Shown here in pieces: positions 8,099 to 21,640 of a stretch of DNA of 64,000 bases. This DNA is from Bradyrhizobium diazoefficiens (lineage in GTDB: Bacteria; Pseudomonadota; Alphaproteobacteria; Rhizobiales; Xanthobacteraceae). The notes under the pieces were generated by a model. The model saw only the letters and a program-made list of their open reading frames with translations, was not told where the DNA came from and searched no databases. The first letter of the stretch is position 1, and every line of letters starts with the position of its first letter. The translations under genes were made by a program, and so were the position numbers. The stretch lies in assembly GCF_016612535.1 (NCBI RefSeq), contig NZ_JAENXS010000001.1, forward strand, positions 2,071,501-2,135,500, read 5' to 3'.

Positions 8099-10777
8099 AT
8101 GGTTGATACCAAGACCCCTGACGACAAGAAGCTGAGCGTTCCGAGCAAGACGCTATCGCTCAAGCCGCGCGTCGAAACGGGCACTGTGCGTCAGAGCTTC
8201 AGCCATGGCCGCAGCAAGCAGGTCGTGGTCGAGAAGCGCGGCAAGCGCCGCATCGACGGCAGCCCTGAGCCGCAGGCACCCACGGTTGTTGCTAAGCCGG
8301 CGCCAGCTGCACCCGCGCCCGCCCCATCACGCCCGGCGCCGCCGCGCAACTCCGGCTCCGGCGTCGTGCTGCGCACGCTGACCGAGGACGAACGCTCCGC
8401 CCGCGCCAGCGCGCTCGCCGACGCCAAGGTTCGCGAAGTCGAAGAGCGCCGCCAGGCCGAGGAAGAGGCCCAGCGCCGCACCGTCCGCGAAACCGCTGAG
8501 CGCGCCGAGCGCGAGGCCGCCGAATCCCGCCGCAAGGCCGAGGAAGAGCGCCATCGTCACGAGGACGAGGCCAAGCGCAAGGCCGAGACCGAGGCCAAGA
8601 AGCGTTTTGGCGAAGGCGAACAGCCGGCATCGGCCGTGCGCCCCGCAACGGCGGCACCGGCCGCTCCCGTGCCGCGGCCCACGACGGCCGCTCCGCGCCC
8701 GGGCACGACGACCGCTCGCCCGGCAACCACCGCTGCGCGGCCGGCCGGCCCCGCCGCTCGTGCCCCCGGCGTCGCAGCCGGACCGGACGAGGATGACGGT
8801 CCGCGCCAGATCCGCCGCGGTCCCGGCGGCGCCGCGCGTCCCGTGGTGGCCCCCAAGCCCACCCACAAGCCCGGCCCGCAGAAGGAGCGCGGGCGCCTGA
8901 CGGTCGTCACCGCGCTCAATGCCGACGAGGTCCGCGAGCGCTCGATCGCCTCGTTCCGCCGCCGCACCCAGCGCCTGAAGGGCCATGCCGCGAACGAGCC
9001 GAAGGAAAAGCTCATCCGTGAGGTGGTCATTCCGGAAGCGATCACCATCCAGGAGCTCGCCAACCGCATGGCCGAGCGTGCGGTGGAAATCATCCGCATG
9101 CTGATGAAGCAGGGCGCGATTCACAAGATCACCGACGTGATCGACGCCGACACTGCGCAGCTGATTGCCGAAGAACTCGGCCACACCGTCAAGCGCGTCG
9201 CCGCGTCCGACGTTGAAGAAGGCCTGTTCGACGCCGTCGACGATTCCAACGACACCGAGACGCGTTCGCCGGTCGTCACCGTGATGGGCCACGTCGACCA
9301 CGGCAAGACCTCGCTGCTCGACGCGCTCCGCCATGCCAACGTCGTCTCCGGCGAAGCCGGCGGCATCACCCAGCATATCGGCGCCTATCAGGTGCTGTCG
9401 CCCGAAAGCGGCAAGAAGATCACCTTCATCGATACGCCCGGCCACGCCGCATTCACCGCGATGCGCGCCCGCGGCGCCAAGGTCACCGACATCGTCGTGC
9501 TGGTGGTCGCGGCCGATGACGGCGTCATGCCGCAGACGATCGAAGCCATCAACCACGCCAAGGCCGCACGCGTGCCGATCATTGTTGCCATCAACAAGAT
9601 CGACAAGCCCGACGCGAAGCCCGAGCGCGTGCGCACCGAGCTGCTCCAGCACGAGGTGCAGGTGGAATCGTTCGGCGGCGACGTCGTCGACGTCGAAGTG
9701 TCCGCCAAGAACAAGACCAATCTCGACAAGCTGCTCGAGATGATCGCGCTCCAGGCCGACATCCTCGACCTGAAGACCAATTCGGAACGTCCGGCCGAAG
9801 GCACCGTGATCGAAGCCAAGCTCGATCGCGGCCGCGGTCCGGTTGCGACCGTGCTGGTCCAGCGCGGCACGCTTCGTGTCGGCGACATCATCGTCGCTGG
9901 CGCCGAGATGGGCCGCGTCCGCGCGCTGATCTCGGATCAGGGCGAAACGGTGCAGGAAGCCGGTCCTTCCGTACCGGTCGAGGTGCTCGGCTTCAACGGT
10001 CCGCCGGAGGCCGGCGATCGTCTCGCCGTCGTCGAGAACGAAGCCCGCGCCCGCCAGGTCACCAGCTACCGCGCGCACCAGAAGCGCGAGAACGCGGCTG
10101 CCTCGATCTCCGGCATGCGCGGCTCGCTCGAGCAGATGATGTCGCAGTTGAAGACGGCGGGCCGCAAGGAATTCCCGCTGATCATCAAGGCCGACGTACA
10201 GGGCTCGCTGGAAGCCATCCTCGGCTCGCTGGAAAAGCTCGGCACCGACGAAGTCGCCGCCCGCATCCTGCATGCCGGCGTCGGCGGCATCTCGGAATCC
10301 GACGTGACGCTCGCAGAAGGCTTCAACGCCGCGATCATCGGCTTCTCGGTTCGTGCCAACAAGGAGGCGGCTGCGGCCGCCAAGCGCAACGGCATCGAGA
10401 TCCGCTACTACAACATCATCTACGACCTCGTGGACGACGTGAAGAAGGCCATGAGCGGCCTGCTCGCGCCGACCTTGCGCGAAACCATGCTGGGCAATGC
10501 CGCGATCCTGGAGATCTTCAACATCTCCAAGGTCGGCAAGGTTGCCGGCTGCCGGGTCACCGACGGCACCGTGGAACGCGGCGCCAATGTGCGCCTGATC
10601 CGCGACAACGTCGTCGTGCACGAAGGCAAGCTGTCGACCCTGAAGCGCTTCAAGGACGAAGTGAAGGAAGTCCAGTCCGGTCAGGAATGCGGCATGGCCT
10701 TCGAGAACTACCACGACATGCGCGCCGGTGACGTGATCGAGTGTTATCGCGTGGAGACGATCCAGCGCTCCCTGTAA
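8099..10777 (+). CDS. infB: Translation initiation factor IF-2
   Basis: GTPase that brings initiator tRNA to the ribosome. At 892 residues it is long because of an extended N-terminal region (about 1-300) with a charged coiled coil (residues 100-175, rich in [17 protein letters not shown] repeats) followed by a Pro/Ala-rich linker (about 178-265). The G domain starts near residue 390: G1 is [13 protein letters not shown]3 DTPGHAAF, G4 NKIDKP. The C-terminal C1/C2 domains follow. Start ATG at 8099. Confidence 0.97.
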   Translation: MVDTKTPDDKKLSVPSKTLSLKPRVETGTVRQSFSHGRSKQVVVEKRGKRRIDGSPEPQAPTVVAKPAPAAPAPAPSRPAPPRNSGSGVVLRTLTEDERSARASALADAKVREVEERRQAEEEAQRRTVRETAERAEREAAESRRKAEEERHRHEDEAKRKAETEAKKRFGEGEQPASAVRPATAAPAAPVPRPTTAAPRPGTTTARPATTAARPAGPAARAPGVAAGPDEDDGPRQIRRGPGGAARPVVAPKPTHKPGPQKERGRLTVVTALNADEVRERSIASFRRRTQRLKGHAANEPKEKLIREVVIPEAITIQELANRMAERAVEIIRMLMKQGAIHKITDVIDADTAQLIAEELGHTVKRVAASDVEEGLFDAVDDSNDTETRSPVVTVMGHVDHGKTSLLDALRHANVVSGEAGGITQHIGAYQVLSPESGKKITFIDTPGHAAFTAMRARGAKVTDIVVLVVAADDGVMPQTIEAINHAKAARVPIIVAINKIDKPDAKPERVRTELLQHEVQVESFGGDVVDVEVSAKNKTNLDKLLEMIALQADILDLKTNSERPAEGTVIEAKLDRGRGPVATVLVQRGTLRVGDIIVAGAEMGRVRALISDQGETVQEAGPSVPVEVLGFNGPPEAGDRLAVVENEARARQVTSYRAHQKRENAAASISGMRGSLEQMMSQLKTAGRKEFPLIIKADVQGSLEAILGSLEKLGTDEVAARILHAGVGGISESDVTLAEGFNAAIIGFSVRANKEAAAAAKRNGIEIRYYNIIYDLVDDVKKAMSGLLAPTLRETMLGNAAILEIFNISKVGKVAGCRVTDGTVERGANVRLIRDNVVVHEGKLSTLKRFKDEVKEVQSGQECGMAFENYHDMRAGDVIECYRVETIQRSL

Positions 10778-10831
10778 GTCCAAATCTTACCGAAGCGCGC
10801 GGATCTTTTTGAACTGCAATTGCGAGAGTGC

Positions 10832-10855
10832 GATGGCCGGATTTTTCCGGCCATC
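10832..10855. other. Hairpin in the infB-rbfA gap
   Basis: A perfect 10-base-pair inverted repeat (GATGGCCGGA / TCCGGCCATC) with a TTTT loop and no T tract after it. A second hairpin at 10889-10912 (ATGCCCG / CGGGCAT) ends in GCGGGCATGAC, which resembles the repeat at 22461-22546. Probably a repeat remnant or RNA-processing site rather than a terminator. Confidence 0.5.
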
Positions 10856-10932
10856 CACGCCTCATTCGCTCCAACAGGACAAATGACAATGCCCGTGTCC
10901 GAATGCGGGCATGACGAGGTGATTTCCAGACC

Positions 10933-11412
10933 ATGCCCCGCCACCACCAGAAGAAAAGTTCCGCGCCCGGCGGCTCGCAGCGCCAGCTGCGCGTCGGTGA
11001 GCAGGTTCGCCACGCGATAGCCGAGATTCTGGCGCAAGGCAGCGTGCATGATGCGGACCTCGAAGGTCACATCATCACCGTGCCGGAGGTGCGGATGTCG
11101 CCCGACCTGAAGCTCGCGACGGTTTACGTGATGCCGCTCGGTGGCCGCGACACCGAGCTCGTCATCGCTGCGCTCGAGCGCAACAAGAAATTCCTGCGCG
11201 GCGAAGTCGCGCGGCGCGTTAACCTGAAATTTGCACCTGATCTTCGTTTCCGCGTCGACGAGCGATTCGACGAAGCGGAACGGATCGAGAAGCTTTTGCG
11301 AACACCTGCGGTGCAGAAGGACCTCGAACAGGACTTGGAACAGGACTTGGAACAGGACTTGGAACAGGACTTGGAACAGGATCCGGATTCGGATCGGGAA
11401 GAAGAGCAATGA
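10933..11412 (+). CDS. rbfA: 30S ribosome-binding factor A
   Basis: Cold-shock-linked factor in late 16S rRNA maturation. The KH-type core is at about residues 18-120 ([14 protein letters not shown], then [14 protein letters not shown] and [17 protein letters not shown]). Beyond the core the last 30 residues are an acidic tail built from LEQD units, encoded by a 12-base tandem repeat (11320-11379), then a DPDSDREEE end. The stop overlaps the truB start. Confidence 0.94.
   Translation: MPRHHQKKSSAPGGSQRQLRVGEQVRHAIAEILAQGSVHDADLEGHIITVPEVRMSPDLKLATVYVMPLGGRDTELVIAALERNKKFLRGEVARRVNLKFAPDLRFRVDERFDEAERIEKLLRTPAVQKDLEQDLEQDLEQDLEQDLEQDPDSDREEEQ
11320..11379 (+). repeat. 12-base tandem repeat inside rbfA
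   Basis: Five units in frame: one variant GACCTCGAACAG then four identical GACTTGGAACAG, encoding repeated Asp-Leu-Glu-Gln. The identity of the four units at DNA level suggests recent expansion by slippage. Confidence 0.95.
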
Positions 11413-12527
11413 TGATGGACCCGGCTCACGGCACGATCGGCAGCGAAGAGCCCGATATGCGCGACATGCAGAAAAATAATTTTGCAGAGGTCGGCGGCGA
11501 TGCTCAGCCGCAGCAGGAGGTGCGTCGCGTCAACAACGATCCGCGCGCGGCCAAGCAGAAGGGCAATCAACCGCGCCGCGACCGGCGCGACGTGCACGGC
11601 TGGGTCGTGCTCGACAAGCCGATCGGCATGACCTCGACGCAGGCCGTTGCCGTGCTCAAACGCCTGTTCAACGCCAAGCGCGCCGGCCACGCCGGTACGC
11701 TCGACCCGCTCGCCTCCGGCGGCTTGCCGATCGCACTTGGAGAGGCCACCAAGACGGTTCCTTTCGTGATGGACGGCCGCAAGCGCTACCAGTTCACCGT
11801 GTGCTGGGGCGAGGAGCGCGACACCGACGACATCGAGGGCCAAGTCACCGCGACCTCCGACCAGCGCCCGACCCGCGAGGCCATCGAGGCCCTGCTGCCC
11901 CGTTTCACGGGGGTGATCGAGCAGGTTCCGCCGCGCTATTCGGCGATCAAGGTCCAGGGCGAGCGCGCCTATGACCTGGCCCGCGACGGCGAGGTCGTGG
12001 AACTGGCGCCGCGCCCGGTCGAAATTCACCATTTAACCCTTGTTGATCAACCAGATAGCGACCGATCCGTGTTCGAAGCCGAGTGCGGCAAGGGCACCTA
12101 TGTCCGGGCGCTGGCCCGCGATATGGGCCGGATTCTGGGCACTTTCGGCCACATCTGCGCGCTGCGGCGGACCCTGGTCGGCCCGTTTGACGAGAACGAT
12201 ATGATTCCGCTGGATCAGCTGGAGGCTTTGTGCGATAGAGCCGCGTCCGGCGAGGGAAGCCTCGCCGACGCGCTGATGCCCGTTGAGACCGCGCTGGACG
12301 ACATCCCGGCACTGGCCGTCACTCGGGCTGATGCGGCAAGGCTCCATCGGGGCCAGGCCGTTTTGTTGCGCGGACGGGATGCGCCCACTAGTAGCGGCAC
12401 AGTCTATGTCACGGTGGCAGGCCGACTTCTCGCGCTTGCCGAAGTTGGCAATGGCGAAATCATCCCCAAGCGTGTGTTCAACCTGACCGGCCTGACTGCC
12501 TCAACCGGTCGCAACGAGAGAAATTGA
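11409..12527 (+). CDS. truB: tRNA pseudouridine(55) synthase TruB
   Basis: Makes pseudouridine 55 in the T loop of tRNA. The catalytic Asp99 is in [11 protein letters not shown], with [17 protein letters not shown] and the [17 protein letters not shown] motif following. At 372 residues it has a non-conserved N-terminal extension of about 62 residues before the conserved [10 protein letters not shown]; a shorter form from an internal start cannot be excluded. The ATG overlaps the rbfA stop (ATGA), supporting the long start. Confidence 0.93.
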   Translation: MMMDPAHGTIGSEEPDMRDMQKNNFAEVGGDAQPQQEVRRVNNDPRAAKQKGNQPRRDRRDVHGWVVLDKPIGMTSTQAVAVLKRLFNAKRAGHAGTLDPLASGGLPIALGEATKTVPFVMDGRKRYQFTVCWGEERDTDDIEGQVTATSDQRPTREAIEALLPRFTGVIEQVPPRYSAIKVQGERAYDLARDGEVVELAPRPVEIHHLTLVDQPDSDRSVFEAECGKGTYVRALARDMGRILGTFGHICALRRTLVGPFDENDMIPLDQLEALCDRAASGEGSLADALMPVETALDDIPALAVTRADAARLHRGQAVLLRGRDAPTSSGTVYVTVAGRLLALAEVGNGEIIPKRVFNLTGLTASTGRNERN

Positions 12528-12529
12528 CG

Positions 12530-12799
12530 ATGTCGATTGCCGCAGAACGCAAAGCGGAAGTCATCAAGACGAATGCCAACAAAGTCGGCGACACCGGTTC
12601 GCCCGAGGTGCAGGTTGCGATCCTGTCGGAACGCATCGCCAACCTCACGAGCCATTTCAAGACTCACGTGAAGGACAACCATTCGCGTCGCGGCCTCTTG
12701 AAGCTGGTGTCGACCCGCCGCTCGCTCCTCGACTATGTGAAGAAGAAGGACGAGGCGCGCTACAAGGCGCTGCTCGAGAAGCACAACATTCGTCGTTAA
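12530..12799 (+). CDS. rpsO: 30S ribosomal protein S15
   Basis: Primary 16S rRNA-binding protein of the small-subunit platform. [14 protein letters not shown] to the end gives 89 residues, the standard length, with the [15 protein letters not shown] and [19 protein letters not shown] motifs. The ATG at 12530 is chosen over an in-frame TTG six bases upstream. GAGAG lies about 10 bases before the ATG, and truB stops three bases before. Confidence 0.97.
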   Translation: MSIAAERKAEVIKTNANKVGDTGSPEVQVAILSERIANLTSHFKTHVKDNHSRRGLLKLVSTRRSLLDYVKKKDEARYKALLEKHNIRR

Positions 12800-12808
12800 G
12801 TGTTCCTG

Positions 12809-12831
12809 CGCGCGCCACCGGCGCGCGTTTT
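12809..12831 (+). terminator. Possible terminator or processing hairpin after rpsO
   Basis: Perfect 8-base-pair stem CGCGCGCC / GGCGCGCG, loop ACC, followed by TTTT. It lies nine bases after the rpsO stop. The short T run suggests incomplete termination, allowing read-through to pnp. Confidence 0.5.
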
Positions 12832-12935
12832 GGCGCGTGGCTTCGAACGAAAGCGCCTATTTTAGGGTTTTTGATCGAGGCTCACGCGCATGTCGGGTGC
12901 GGGCCCAAAGCGCGATAAGAATCGCACTTTGGATT

Positions 12936-12993
12936 GTTGTTTGAGCATGATCTTGTCGGAAAACCGCTTCGCACTTTTCCGGATCATACTCGA
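12936..12993. repeat. Dispersed palindromic repeat in the rpsO-pnp gap
   Basis: Imperfect inverted repeat: left arm GAGCATGATC...CGGAAAA and right arm TTTTCCGGATCATACTC around CCGCTTCGCAC. It is the type of short interspersed palindrome I recall from Bradyrhizobium and Rhodopseudomonas genomes. A truncated copy is at 3473-3500. It is part of the 464-base gap that also holds the rpsO hairpin and the pnp leader hairpin. Confidence 0.65.
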
Positions 12994-13163
12994 ATGATGT
13001 TTCGTATCCGAGGCATGATGAGCGAAGACCGCTACTCGGTGTTCGCGTTCGTGCCGACTGACAGTCCAGCGGCAATCCGGCGGCTGGGCGCAACGGGCAA
13101 GGCGCCCGTATGACCCGAAAGGATGGACGCCATCCGACATCCAAAAACCATGGCAGGATCGCA

Positions 13164-13194
13164 GGACGCTGATCGCCCGCTCCGATCAGCGTCC
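13164..13194 (+). promoter_or_regulatory. Strong hairpin in the pnp leader
   Basis: Perfect 12-base-pair inverted repeat GGACGCTGATCG / CGATCAGCGTCC with a 7-base loop, about 70 bases before the pnp ATG. In E. coli the pnp leader contains a stem cut by RNase III that mediates autoregulation by PNPase; this hairpin is in the matching place. A short T-rich stretch at 13210-13221 follows. Confidence 0.5.
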
Positions 13195-13263
13195 CGCAAT
13201 CTTGACATGGTTTTTGTTTTTCGAGCCGTCCCTTCTTTCGAGAACCCATGAAAGAAGACCTCT

Positions 13264-15420
13264 ATGTTCAATAAGCATTCAGTCGAGATCGACTGGGGCG
13301 GACGCCCTCTCAAGCTTGAAACCGGCAAGATCGCACGCCAGGCCGACGGCGCCGTCGTTGCCACCTATGGCGAGACCGTGGTGCTCGCCACCGTCGTTGC
13401 GGCGAAGTCGCCGCGTGAAGGCGTCGATTTCCTGCCGCTGACCGTCGACTACCAGGAAAAGACCTACGCAGCCGGCCGCATTCCCGGCGGCTATTTCAAG
13501 CGCGAAGGACGTCCGACCGAGAAGGAGACGCTGGTCTCCCGCCTGATCGACCGTCCGATCCGTCCGCTGTTCGTCGACGGCTGGCGCAACGAGACCCAGG
13601 TGATCGTCACCGTGCTCTCGCACGACATGGAGAACGATCCCGATATCGTCGCACTGGTGGCCTCCTCGGCCGCGCTGACCCTGTCGGGCGCTCCCTTCAA
13701 GGGTCCGATCGGCGCCGCCCGCGTCGGCTTCGTCAATGACGAATACGTGCTCAACCCGACGCTCGACGAGATGGTCGACACCCAGCTCGACCTCGTCGTC
13801 GCCGGCACCGCCGACGCCGTGCTGATGGTGGAATCGGAAGCCAAGGAGCTGAACGAAGACATCATGCTCGGCGCGGTGATGTTCGGTCACCGCCACTTCC
13901 AGCCGGTCATCAACGCGATCATCGAGCTCGCCGAGAAGGCCGCGAAGGAGCCGCGCGAAGTCACCGTCATCGACAATTCCGCGCTCGAGAAGGAAATGCT
14001 CGGCCTCGTCGAGCAGGAGCTGCGCGCAGCCTACGCCATTCCGGTCAAGCAGGATCGCTACGCCGCGGTCGGCAAGGTCAAGGAAAAGGTGATCGCCCAC
14101 TACTTCCCCGACGGGCAGGAGCCGAAATACGACAAGCTGCGCATCGGCGGCGTGTTCAAGGAGCTCGAGGCGAAGATCGTTCGCTGGAACATCCTCGACA
14201 CCGGCAAGCGCATCGATGGCCGTGACAGCAAGACCGTGCGCAACATCGTCGCCGAAGTCGGCGTGCTGCCCCGCGCCCACGGTTCGGCGCTGTTCACCCG
14301 CGGTGAAACCCAGGCGATGGTCGTCACCACGCTCGGCACCGGCGAGGACGAGCAGTACATCGACGCGCTGTCCGGAACGTACAAAGAGACGTTCCTGCTG
14401 CACTACAACTTCCCTCCCTACTCGGTCGGTGAGACCGGCCGCCTCGGCGGCACCAAGCGTCGCGAAATCGGCCACGGCAAGCTGGCCTGGCGCGCGATCC
14501 ACCCCGTGCTGCCGCCGTACCACGAATTCCCCTACACCACGCGCGTGGTGTCGGAGATCACCGAATCCAACGGCTCGTCGTCGATGGCTTCGGTCTGTGG
14601 CGCTTCGCTCGCGCTGATGGACGCCGGCGTGCCGTTGAAGCGGCCGACCGCGGGCATCGCGATGGGCCTGATCCTCGAAGACAAGCGCTTCGCGGTCCTC
14701 TCGGACATCCTCGGTGACGAGGATCATCTCGGCGACATGGACTTCAAGGTCGCCGGCACCGAGCAGGGCATCACCTCGCTCCAGATGGACATCAAGATCG
14801 AGGGCATCACCGAGGAGATCATGAAGGTCGCGCTCGGCCAGGCCAAGGATGGGCGCATCCACATCCTCGGCGAGATGGCCAAGGCGCTCACCAATGCCCG
14901 CGCCGAGCTCGGCGAATACGCGCCGCGCATCGAGACCTTCAAGATCGCCACCGACAAGATCCGCGAAGTGATCGGCACCGGCGGCAAGGTGATCCGCGAA
15001 ATCGTCGAGAAGACCGGCGCCAAGGTCAACATCGAGGACGACGGCACCGTGAAGGTCGCCTCCAGCGACGGCGAGGCGATGAAGGCGGCGATCAAGTGGA
15101 TCAAGTCGATCGCCTCGGATCCGGAAGTCGGCCAGATCTATGAAGGCACCGTCGTCAAGGTGATGGAGTTCGGCGCCTTCGTGAACTTCTTCGGCGCCAA
15201 GGACGGCCTGGTCCATATCAGCCAGCTCGCTTCGGCGCGCGTGCAGAAGACCTCCGACGTCGTCAAGGAAGGCGACAAGGTCAAGGTCAAGCTGCTCGGC
15301 TTCGACGATCGCGGCAAGACCCGCCTGTCGATGAAGGCGGTCGACCAGGAGACCGGCGAGGACCTCGAGGCCAAGGGCGGCGAGGGCGAGAAGGCCCCGC
15401 GCGAAGCAGCCGGCGAGTAA
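13264..15420 (+). CDS. pnp: Polyribonucleotide nucleotidyltransferase (PNPase)
   Basis: Phosphorolytic 3'-5' exoribonuclease of the degradosome, 718 residues. First RNase PH domain about 10-145, helical domain to about 300, second RNase PH domain about 320-540 containing the catalytic region [12 protein letters not shown] (near 490), KH domain about 555-615 ([19 protein letters not shown]) and S1 domain about 620-690 ([18 protein letters not shown]). It ends in a Glu/Gly-rich tail. Last gene of the operon, 464 bases after rpsO, with its own leader hairpin. Confidence 0.98.
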   Translation: MFNKHSVEIDWGGRPLKLETGKIARQADGAVVATYGETVVLATVVAAKSPREGVDFLPLTVDYQEKTYAAGRIPGGYFKREGRPTEKETLVSRLIDRPIRPLFVDGWRNETQVIVTVLSHDMENDPDIVALVASSAALTLSGAPFKGPIGAARVGFVNDEYVLNPTLDEMVDTQLDLVVAGTADAVLMVESEAKELNEDIMLGAVMFGHRHFQPVINAIIELAEKAAKEPREVTVIDNSALEKEMLGLVEQELRAAYAIPVKQDRYAAVGKVKEKVIAHYFPDGQEPKYDKLRIGGVFKELEAKIVRWNILDTGKRIDGRDSKTVRNIVAEVGVLPRAHGSALFTRGETQAMVVTTLGTGEDEQYIDALSGTYKETFLLHYNFPPYSVGETGRLGGTKRREIGHGKLAWRAIHPVLPPYHEFPYTTRVVSEITESNGSSSMASVCGASLALMDAGVPLKRPTAGIAMGLILEDKRFAVLSDILGDEDHLGDMDFKVAGTEQGITSLQMDIKIEGITEEIMKVALGQAKDGRIHILGEMAKALTNARAELGEYAPRIETFKIATDKIREVIGTGGKVIREIVEKTGAKVNIEDDGTVKVASSDGEAMKAAIKWIKSIASDPEVGQIYEGTVVKVMEFGAFVNFFGAKDGLVHISQLASARVQKTSDVVKEGDKVKVKLLGFDDRGKTRLSMKAVDQETGEDLEAKGGEGEKAPREAAGE

Positions 15421-15446
15421 TCGCTCCGCACACCATCAGAAACACG

Positions 15447-15474
15447 AAGGGCGGCCTCTCGGCCGCCCTTTTTG
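15447..15474 (+). terminator. Rho-independent terminator of pnp
   Basis: Perfect 10-base-pair stem AAGGGCGGCC / GGCCGCCCTT with loop TCTC, then TTTGTTT. It lies 27 bases after the pnp stop and just before the end of the convergent katG. Confidence 0.85.
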
Positions 15475-15498
15475 TTTGTCGCTCGCTGAACTCAGGGA

Positions 15499-19174
<3,676 letters not shown>

Positions 19175-19264
19175 GCGGTGGCGGCTGGATGCAGCTTGCG
19201 GTTGTCACAATCTCAACCTAGTGTGGCGTGTCCGATAACCTCCTGCCGCCGATCCCCGGAATCC

Positions 19265-20098
19265 ATGGTTCGAATTGCTATCTCGGTCATCGCCCTGTTG
19301 TCCCTTTTAACCCAGGCAACCGCGCAAGCTCCTCCCGCAACCACCGCCCCTCCCGCTCAAACTGCGACACCGGCAAAACCGGCGGCCAAGAAGGCGGCGA
19401 AGCCGAAGGCGCCAGCCAAGCTCGCAGAGCCTGCGACTGCCGGTCCTTGCGGCGTCGGCGTGATTGCTGCCACGCAGGACCTGTTCGTCGTCCAGAAGAT
19501 CGGCCTCACCGTGTTCGGCAACGATTACGCCGAAGTGCCGGTGTCATGGGGTCTCGACGACCTCACCTTCGCGCGAGTGCGCGCGGCCGCCGGGACAACG
19601 CCGGTACGCCGGATCCCTTACGCCAAGGGCGCCTTCGATTCCTATTATCATCCGAAGGGTGGCCTGTTTCGCAACCGGCGCGAGGAGCTTTCGAACCTGG
19701 TCCGCGGAATTGCCGGCAATGCCGGCTGCGAGCGCTATGTCGTCGTCATGCGCAGCGAAGGCCAGCTTGACGGGACCAATCAGTCCCTCAACGGTGTCGG
19801 CATCTTCAGCCGGGGCGTCGGCATGATCTCTTACGCCTATGTCTTCATCCATGTCGGCGTGATCGTGGTCGACGGCCACACATTCGAAATCAGGAAGGGT
19901 CCCGCCGTGACAGTCGAGGGTGTCATGAAGCATCTGGCCGATAACTTTGTCGACAATGAATTCCTGCGGAAAGTGGACAAATCCACTTTCCCGGAGACGG
20001 CGGCGGACGCCGCCAACAATACCGTCTTGCGCGACACCACGCGCGACTTTCTGACAAAACGGCTGGACAAGATCCTGCCCCCGTATTTCGCGCAATGA
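19265..20098 (+). CDS. Secreted hypothetical protein (first of two tandem paralogues)
   Basis: 277 residues. The start MVRIAISVIALLSLLTQATAQ is a clear signal peptide, followed by a Pro/Ala/Lys-rich linker (about 22-58) and a globular domain from CGVGVIAATQDLFVVQKIG to PPYFAQ. The frame extends to 19178 upstream, but the signal peptide fixes ATG 19265. The next gene is a paralogue with the same architecture (GPCxIGVI, SWxLDDL, VRRIPY, NNTVxR motifs). I do not recognise the family; periplasmic or secreted location is inferred from the signal peptide. No enzymatic motif seen. Confidence 0.75.
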   Translation: MVRIAISVIALLSLLTQATAQAPPATTAPPAQTATPAKPAAKKAAKPKAPAKLAEPATAGPCGVGVIAATQDLFVVQKIGLTVFGNDYAEVPVSWGLDDLTFARVRAAAGTTPVRRIPYAKGAFDSYYHPKGGLFRNRREELSNLVRGIAGNAGCERYVVVMRSEGQLDGTNQSLNGVGIFSRGVGMISYAYVFIHVGVIVVDGHTFEIRKGPAVTVEGVMKHLADNFVDNEFLRKVDKSTFPETAADAANNTVLRDTTRDFLTKRLDKILPPYFAQ

Positions 20099-20117
20099 GA
20101 CGCGTTGGCGTGTGACA

Positions 20118-20927
20118 ATGAATATTCTCGCCGTTGTCGCAATGGCCTCATATGCGCTGCTGTCCCCGAGCGGCGGACAGGTGCAGTTTGGGCCAAGACC
20201 GGAGGCGGTCAGACCGGCCGCTAAGAAGCCGACTGTCGCTCCTCGTGCGCCCGCAGACGCGGGCCCTTGTCAGATCGGCGTGATCCCGATCGCAGGCGAC
20301 CTGTTCATGGTCGAGAAATTCGGTCCCCTAAAGTTTCTCGACAAGTACATGCGCACGTCGGTCACGGCGTGGGCGCTCGACGACCTCGTCGTCTCCCGCG
20401 TTCGTGCCGCTGCACCCGGCATTTCCGTACGCAGGATTCCTTACACGCGGGAGGAACTTAGGTCCGGGGGCCGACAAAAGCAGAATCCATAGTTCTATCG
20501 TGCCGAAGCCGACGTGAAGGGCTTTGTTCAATTTCTAGCGCCAAAGGTCCGCTGTGATCGCTACCTCGTCGTCCACCGGCACGGCGGAACGCAGCGGGAA
20601 TACGGTATTGGCATCTCACAATACCCCTATGGCGGGCCCGTGCATCTCTTCGCGATGATGCTCGTCCGCATCTATGACGGCCGGACTTTCGAGCTGATCA
20701 AGGAGGCGCCGGCCTTGATGACCGAAGACACCTATATCGCGCGCATGACGCACAATTTTCTCGGCGGCCCCTCGATGCAGTTGGATCCTGCGATGTTTCC
20801 CGAAAAGCCAGCGGAAGTGGTCAACAACACGGTGATGCGCAACGGGGTGCGAACGATGATTATCAGGAGTCTCGACAAGACGCTTCCGGCCCTGTTGCAA
20901 CGTGAGACATCGCCTTCGTCGCGTTGA
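20118..20927 (+). pseudogene. Second tandem paralogue, interrupted by an in-frame amber codon
   Basis: Both halves are in one frame: 20118-20489 encodes MNILAVVAMASYALL and the domain start (GPCQIGVIPIAGDLFMVEKFG), then a TAG at 20490-20492, then 20493-20927 continues (FYRAEADVKGFVQFLAPK to the SLDKTLPALL end). The stop falls where the upstream paralogue reads FDSYYHPKGG, so a single point mutation from a sense codon explains it. The signal peptide is weaker than in the upstream copy. Either a recent pseudogene, a sequencing error or stop read-through. Confidence 0.75.
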
Positions 20928-21043
20928 TCAAGTTATCGCTCGCAGAGCGGCGCTTCCTTTTAGGCGTAGTGCGTTGCGAATGCGCTGCAAACGCGCCACG
21001 AATTGCGCGCCACTCGTTTCTCGCCGATGGAAGGTTTCGCACC

Positions 21044-21640
21044 ATGATCAAGCTCTATTGGTCACCTCGCTCGCGCTCGTTCTCGACGCTCTGGCTGATG
21101 GAAGAGAGCGGCCTTCCCTACGAGCGCATACTGACCGACATTTCGACGGGCGCGCAGAAGGCGCCGGACTATTTGAAGGTCAATCCGATGGGCAAGGTGC
21201 CGGCGCTCGCCGACGGCGATGCTGCCCTCGGCGAGGCTGCCGCGATCTGCGCCTATATCGCCGACCGCTATCCGGAGACGAAGCTCGCGCCAGATGTGAC
21301 CGATCCGCGCCGCGCGCGCTATCTGCAATGGCTGTTCTTCTCGCCGAGCTGCATCGAGCCGGCGATCATCCAGATCTTCACCAAGATCGAGGTGCCGAGT
21401 TCGACCGCAGCCTGGGGGAGCGCGACGCAAGTGTTCGACGTGCTCGAGGCGGCGCTCGCCAAGGGGCCATGGATTCTCGGCGGGGAATTTTCAGCCGCCG
21501 ACATCACGGTCGGTTCGGGTCTGAATTTCGCGGTCCGCCTGTTCAAGATGGTGGCGCCGCGTCCGGCTTTCGATGCTTACATTGCGCGCTGCGTGGCACG
21601 GCCGGCGTTCCAGCGTGCGGAGAAGATCGCGGCCGGTTAG
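21044..21640 (+). CDS. Glutathione S-transferase family protein
   Basis: 198 residues. Thioredoxin-like N-terminal domain (IKLYWSPRSRSFSTLWLMEE; Ser in SPRSRS is the likely thiol-activating residue; PALADGDAALGEAAAICAYI is the glutathione-binding loop with cis-Pro and Glu) and helical C-terminal domain ending in RPAFQRAEKIAAG. Ribosome site GGAAGG about 10 bases upstream supports ATG 21044. Its last four bases overlap the end of the convergent fabI. Substrate unknown. Confidence 0.9.
   Translation: MIKLYWSPRSRSFSTLWLMEESGLPYERILTDISTGAQKAPDYLKVNPMGKVPALADGDAALGEAAAICAYIADRYPETKLAPDVTDPRRARYLQWLFFSPSCIEPAIIQIFTKIEVPSSTAAWGSATQVFDVLEAALAKGPWILGGEFSAADITVGSGLNFAVRLFKMVAPRPAFDAYIARCVARPAFQRAEKIAAG

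Noticed and set aside
8327..10783. 818-codon frame antisense to infB
   Set aside because: Low-complexity His/Asp/Arg-rich translation without domain similarity; typical antisense shadow of high-GC coding DNA.
11320..11379. Could be a CRISPR array or satellite
   Set aside because: Units are 12 bases with no spacers and lie in frame inside rbfA.
13202..13207. TTGACA in the pnp leader
   Set aside because: No -10-like hexamer at the right distance (GCCGTC is there).
13279..15216. 645-codon frame antisense to pnp
   Set aside because: Same shadow effect; no start signals or motifs.
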